From Patescibacteria group bacterium (GTDB taxonomy: Bacteria; Patescibacteriota; Minisyncoccia; CAIUEV01; JAHKAQ01): 8,048 bases of DNA. This document shows, piece by piece, positions 6,657-8,048 of the stretch (positions are counted from its first letter, which is position 1; each line of letters starts with the position of its first letter). The stretch lies in the NCBI GenBank assembly GCA_018825765.1, contig JAHKAQ010000020.1:1-8048 (forward strand), written 5' to 3'. Under the pieces are notes generated by a model, which saw only the letters and a list, made by a program, of their open reading frames with translations, had not been told where the DNA came from and ran no database searches. The position numbers and the translations under genes are program-made.

Positions 6657-6676
6657 AATAGTTGAACCATAAAATT

Positions 6677-7264
6677 TTAATATTTTTCGCACTTAACTTG
6701 ATAAAAAGCCTGCGCGTGGCCGCAGGAGGGGCAGATTTTGGGAGGAGTTTTACCGCTGTGCGGGTAGCCGCATTCGCGACAGATCCACTGGGTTTGGGTT
6801 TTCTTTTTGAAGAGGGTTTTGTTTTTTAATTCTTTCAGGAGCTTTTTGTAGCGTTCTTCGTGATGGGATTCGGCTTTGGCGATAGAACGAAGACGATCAG
6901 CGATTGAGCTAAGCTTTTCTTTTTGAGCGATTTTGGCGAATCCGGGATACATGGAGGTATATTCGTAGTTTTCTCCGGCAATGGCTGAAGATAAGTTTTC
7001 TTCGGTAGTTCCCAGCACGGTTATGACTTCGGCCATAGGCACTTTGACAGGCTGTCTGGAGGTTTTGTTTTTCTTTTGAAGCTCGCCTATTAAACGGATG
7101 AGCCATTTGGCGTGCTCTTTTTCCTGATTGGCGGTTTCTTCAAAAATGCCGGCGATTTGTTCATAGCCTTCGTTTCTGGCGGCTTTGGCGTAATAAGTGT
7201 AGCGGTTCCTGGCCTGGGATTCGCCGATAAAGGCGGCGGCTAAGTTATTGATGGTGTTTTTCAT
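6677..7264 (-). CDS. rbr: Rubrerythrin (diiron peroxidase with rubredoxin domain)
   Basis: A 195-residue cytosolic protein of typical rubrerythrin length. It reduces hydrogen peroxide to water at a non-haem diiron site, using electrons passed through its own rubredoxin domain. The ferritin-like four-helix part supplies the expected ligands: Glu15 (GESQAR), Glu48 and His51 (QEKEHAKW), Glu98 and Glu101 (AGENYEY), and Glu132 with His135 (AESHHEE). The C-terminal rubredoxin domain has Cys162/165 and Cys178/181 (CRECG and CPSCG) with a 12-residue gap usual for rubrerythrins. All key residues are present, so the enzyme should be active. It sits 17 bases after the membrane redox-like gene and 20 bases before the desulforedoxin-like gene, all on the same strand, which indicates one transcript for protection against oxygen or peroxide. 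No SD precedes the ATG. Confidence 0.95.
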   Translation of the reverse strand: MKNTINNLAAAFIGESQARNRYTYYAKAARNEGYEQIAGIFEETANQEKEHAKWLIRLIGELQKKNKTSRQPVKVPMAEVITVLGTTEENLSSAIAGENYEYTSMYPGFAKIAQKEKLSSIADRLRSIAKAESHHEERYKKLLKELKNKTLFKKKTQTQWICRECGYPHSGKTPPKICPSCGHAQAFYQVKCEKY

Positions 7265-7281
7265 AAGATGTTTATTAATAA

Positions 7282-7866
7282 TTATTTTTTAAATATTTCC
7301 CTTATTTTGATTCTACACTTGGAAAAATAATATTGCCAATGCCAAATAATATGAAATACAGAGATTGCGGCCATCGCGATGCCCAGTTCCACGTGCCAAT
7401 AAAGAAGATTAAAAGGCCATTGGATAATCAGACCGTAATTTACTTTGAGCACCAGGAATAATCCGCTAAAGCCCGAGATTAAGAAGCTAATTAGTAAAAG
7501 ATAATTCCATAATTTTTTATGAGCGGCTAAAGTAATTATTTTTTTTCTGGCCAGCGACCAGGTTGCAATATAGCTAAACACTAAGATGATTATGAGCGGT
7601 AAAAAGATATATTTTTTATCTTGTTTTTGCTGAATTTCTGTTTGGGTTTGTTTTTGAACCTGAGTTTGAATTTTGGATTCTGGTTCGGGTTGAGAGTAAT
7701 CGCAAATTTGGTCGTTATTAGTATCAGTGTACGCGCCGCATTGGCCGGGGTAGGGACATTCCTGATCGGGTGAACAACTGTTCCAGTCGACGGTTTGGGC
7801 GTTAGCGTAAACCACAGATAAAAATGTTGCAAGGATTATAGATTTTATTAGTTTAGACAGGCGCAT
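7282..7866 (-). CDS. Exported Cys-rich protein with three-helix cytochrome-like membrane domain
   Basis: A 194-residue protein. Residues 1-23 are a signal peptide, with cleavage likely after ANA. The outside domain has Cys31, 37, 43 and 55 in CSPDQECPYPGQCGAYTDTN followed by NDQICD, which includes a DTNND calcium-loop-like segment. A Gln-rich linker (66-84) leads to three membrane helices (about 86-104, 117-140, 156-180). The last one reads YWHVELGIAMAA then FHIIWHW, resembling the DUF4405 (flavinylation-associated cytochrome) type. Candidate haem-ligand histidines are 116, 158, 172 and 176. With the Cys domain outside, His116 and His172/176 fall on the inner side and could form a pair; His158 would lie near the outer face. 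The positive C-terminus fits the inside. A role passing electrons across the membrane towards the cytosolic rubrerythrin encoded next is inferred from context; haem binding is unproven. Confidence 0.75.
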   Translation of the reverse strand: MRLSKLIKSIILATFLSVVYANAQTVDWNSCSPDQECPYPGQCGAYTDTNNDQICDYSQPEPESKIQTQVQKQTQTEIQQKQDKKYIFLPLIIILVFSYIATWSLARKKIITLAAHKKLWNYLLLISFLISGFSGLFLVLKVNYGLIIQWPFNLLYWHVELGIAMAAISVFHIIWHWQYYFSKCRIKIREIFKK

Positions 7867-7890
7867 TGATTATTTTTATTATCAGGCAAG

Positions 7891-7896
7891 ATTATA
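7891..7896 (-). promoter_or_regulatory. Candidate -10 box for the rubrerythrin operon
   Basis: A perfect TATAAT on the minus strand lies 24 bases before the ATG at 7866, which would give a leader of about 18 bases. A second perfect TATAAT lies at 7931-7936. Neither has a convincing -35 at 16-18 bases (best are TTCTTA and TACGCA), and the region is AT-rich, so the exact promoter is uncertain. Confidence 0.35.
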
Positions 7897-7985
7897 ATAA
7901 TATAAAAGTGAAATTAAGAAAACTTAGCAGATTATAAAGGATAATTGAAAACTTGCGTAACGATTTTAAAAAAGCTAAATTGTAG

Positions 7986-8016
7986 AAAAGCTCAAAGTTA
8001 GTTGGTTGAGTTTTTT
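7986..8016. terminator. Hairpin with T-tract just before the tRNA gene
   Basis: CTCAA (7991-7995) pairs with TTGAG (8006-8010). The stem can extend outward as AAAAG with TTTTT through one G-U pair, followed by six T residues (8011-8016). This has the form of an intrinsic terminator on the plus strand. The A-rich left side gives it a weaker terminator form on the minus strand. No gene to be terminated is visible on the plus strand after comF, 1.6 kb away, so its role is unclear. Confidence 0.4.
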
Positions 8017-8024
8017 GGATATTA

Positions 8025-8048
8025 GGGGGCGTAGCTCAGCTGGTTAGA
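8025..8048 (+). tRNA. tRNA gene, 5' part only, isotype not determinable
   Basis: GGGGGCG (8025-8031) is a seven-base acceptor strand. It is followed by TA at positions 8-9, a GCTC D-stem strand and the AGCTGGTTAGA D-loop, exactly the layout of a bacterial tRNA. The window ends inside the D-arm, before the anticodon. Similar 5' ends occur in tRNA-Ile, tRNA-Ala and others, so I do not assign the amino acid. A possible promoter is TTGCGT (7953-7958) and TAAATT (7976-7981) with 17-base spacing, but the hairpin and T-tract would lie between it and the tRNA. Confidence 0.85.

Noticed and set aside
6429..6665. Plus-strand 78-codon frame opposite the desulforedoxin-like gene
   Set aside because: The minus strand carries the recognisable CNICGNIVQVVHAGA block; the plus-strand frame has no motif and lies fully over it.

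Overview
The window looks like bacterial chromosome, moderately AT-rich. It most resembles a Candidate Phyla Radiation (Patescibacteria) genome. This is inferred from the gene style, not from a marker gene: short cysteine-patterned surface proteins, a SpoIID-domain protein with a huge Tyr/Lys-rich insert and no sporulation genes nearby, tight spacing, and no recognisable Shine-Dalgarno sequence before any of the eight genes.

Layout, left to right. Bases 1-131 hold a perfect 22-bp tandem duplication and no supported gene. A minus-strand pair follows: a membrane-anchored eight-cysteine protein (789-1259) and, 15 bases downstream, a small degenerate kinase-fold protein (132-773). A secreted SpoIID-domain protein (1404-2795, minus) is next. 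It is divergent from a ClpC-type AAA+ unfoldase (2930-5419, plus), which has a good sigma-70-type promoter and an intrinsic terminator. Between the ClpC terminator and the next plus-strand gene sits an 83-bp non-coding element with perfect 18-bp terminal inverted repeats and a 5-bp target duplication (5548-5630). This MITE-like insertion ends 13 bases before the start of a ComF-family phosphoribosyltransferase (5644-6378).

The right part is a three-gene minus-strand cluster read from 7866 down to 6444: an exported Cys-rich protein with a three-helix, histidine-bearing membrane domain; a canonical rubrerythrin; and a 70-residue desulforedoxin-like protein that has lost one of its two cysteine pairs and gained a transmembrane helix. 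They look like an oxidative-stress/electron-transfer operon in which a membrane redox module might supply electrons to rubrerythrin. The first 24 bases of a tRNA gene close the window.

The points most worth a second look are the MITE-like element at comF, the membrane-tethered half-site desulforedoxin protein and its operon, the Tyr/Lys-repeat SpoIID protein, and the general absence of Shine-Dalgarno sequences.
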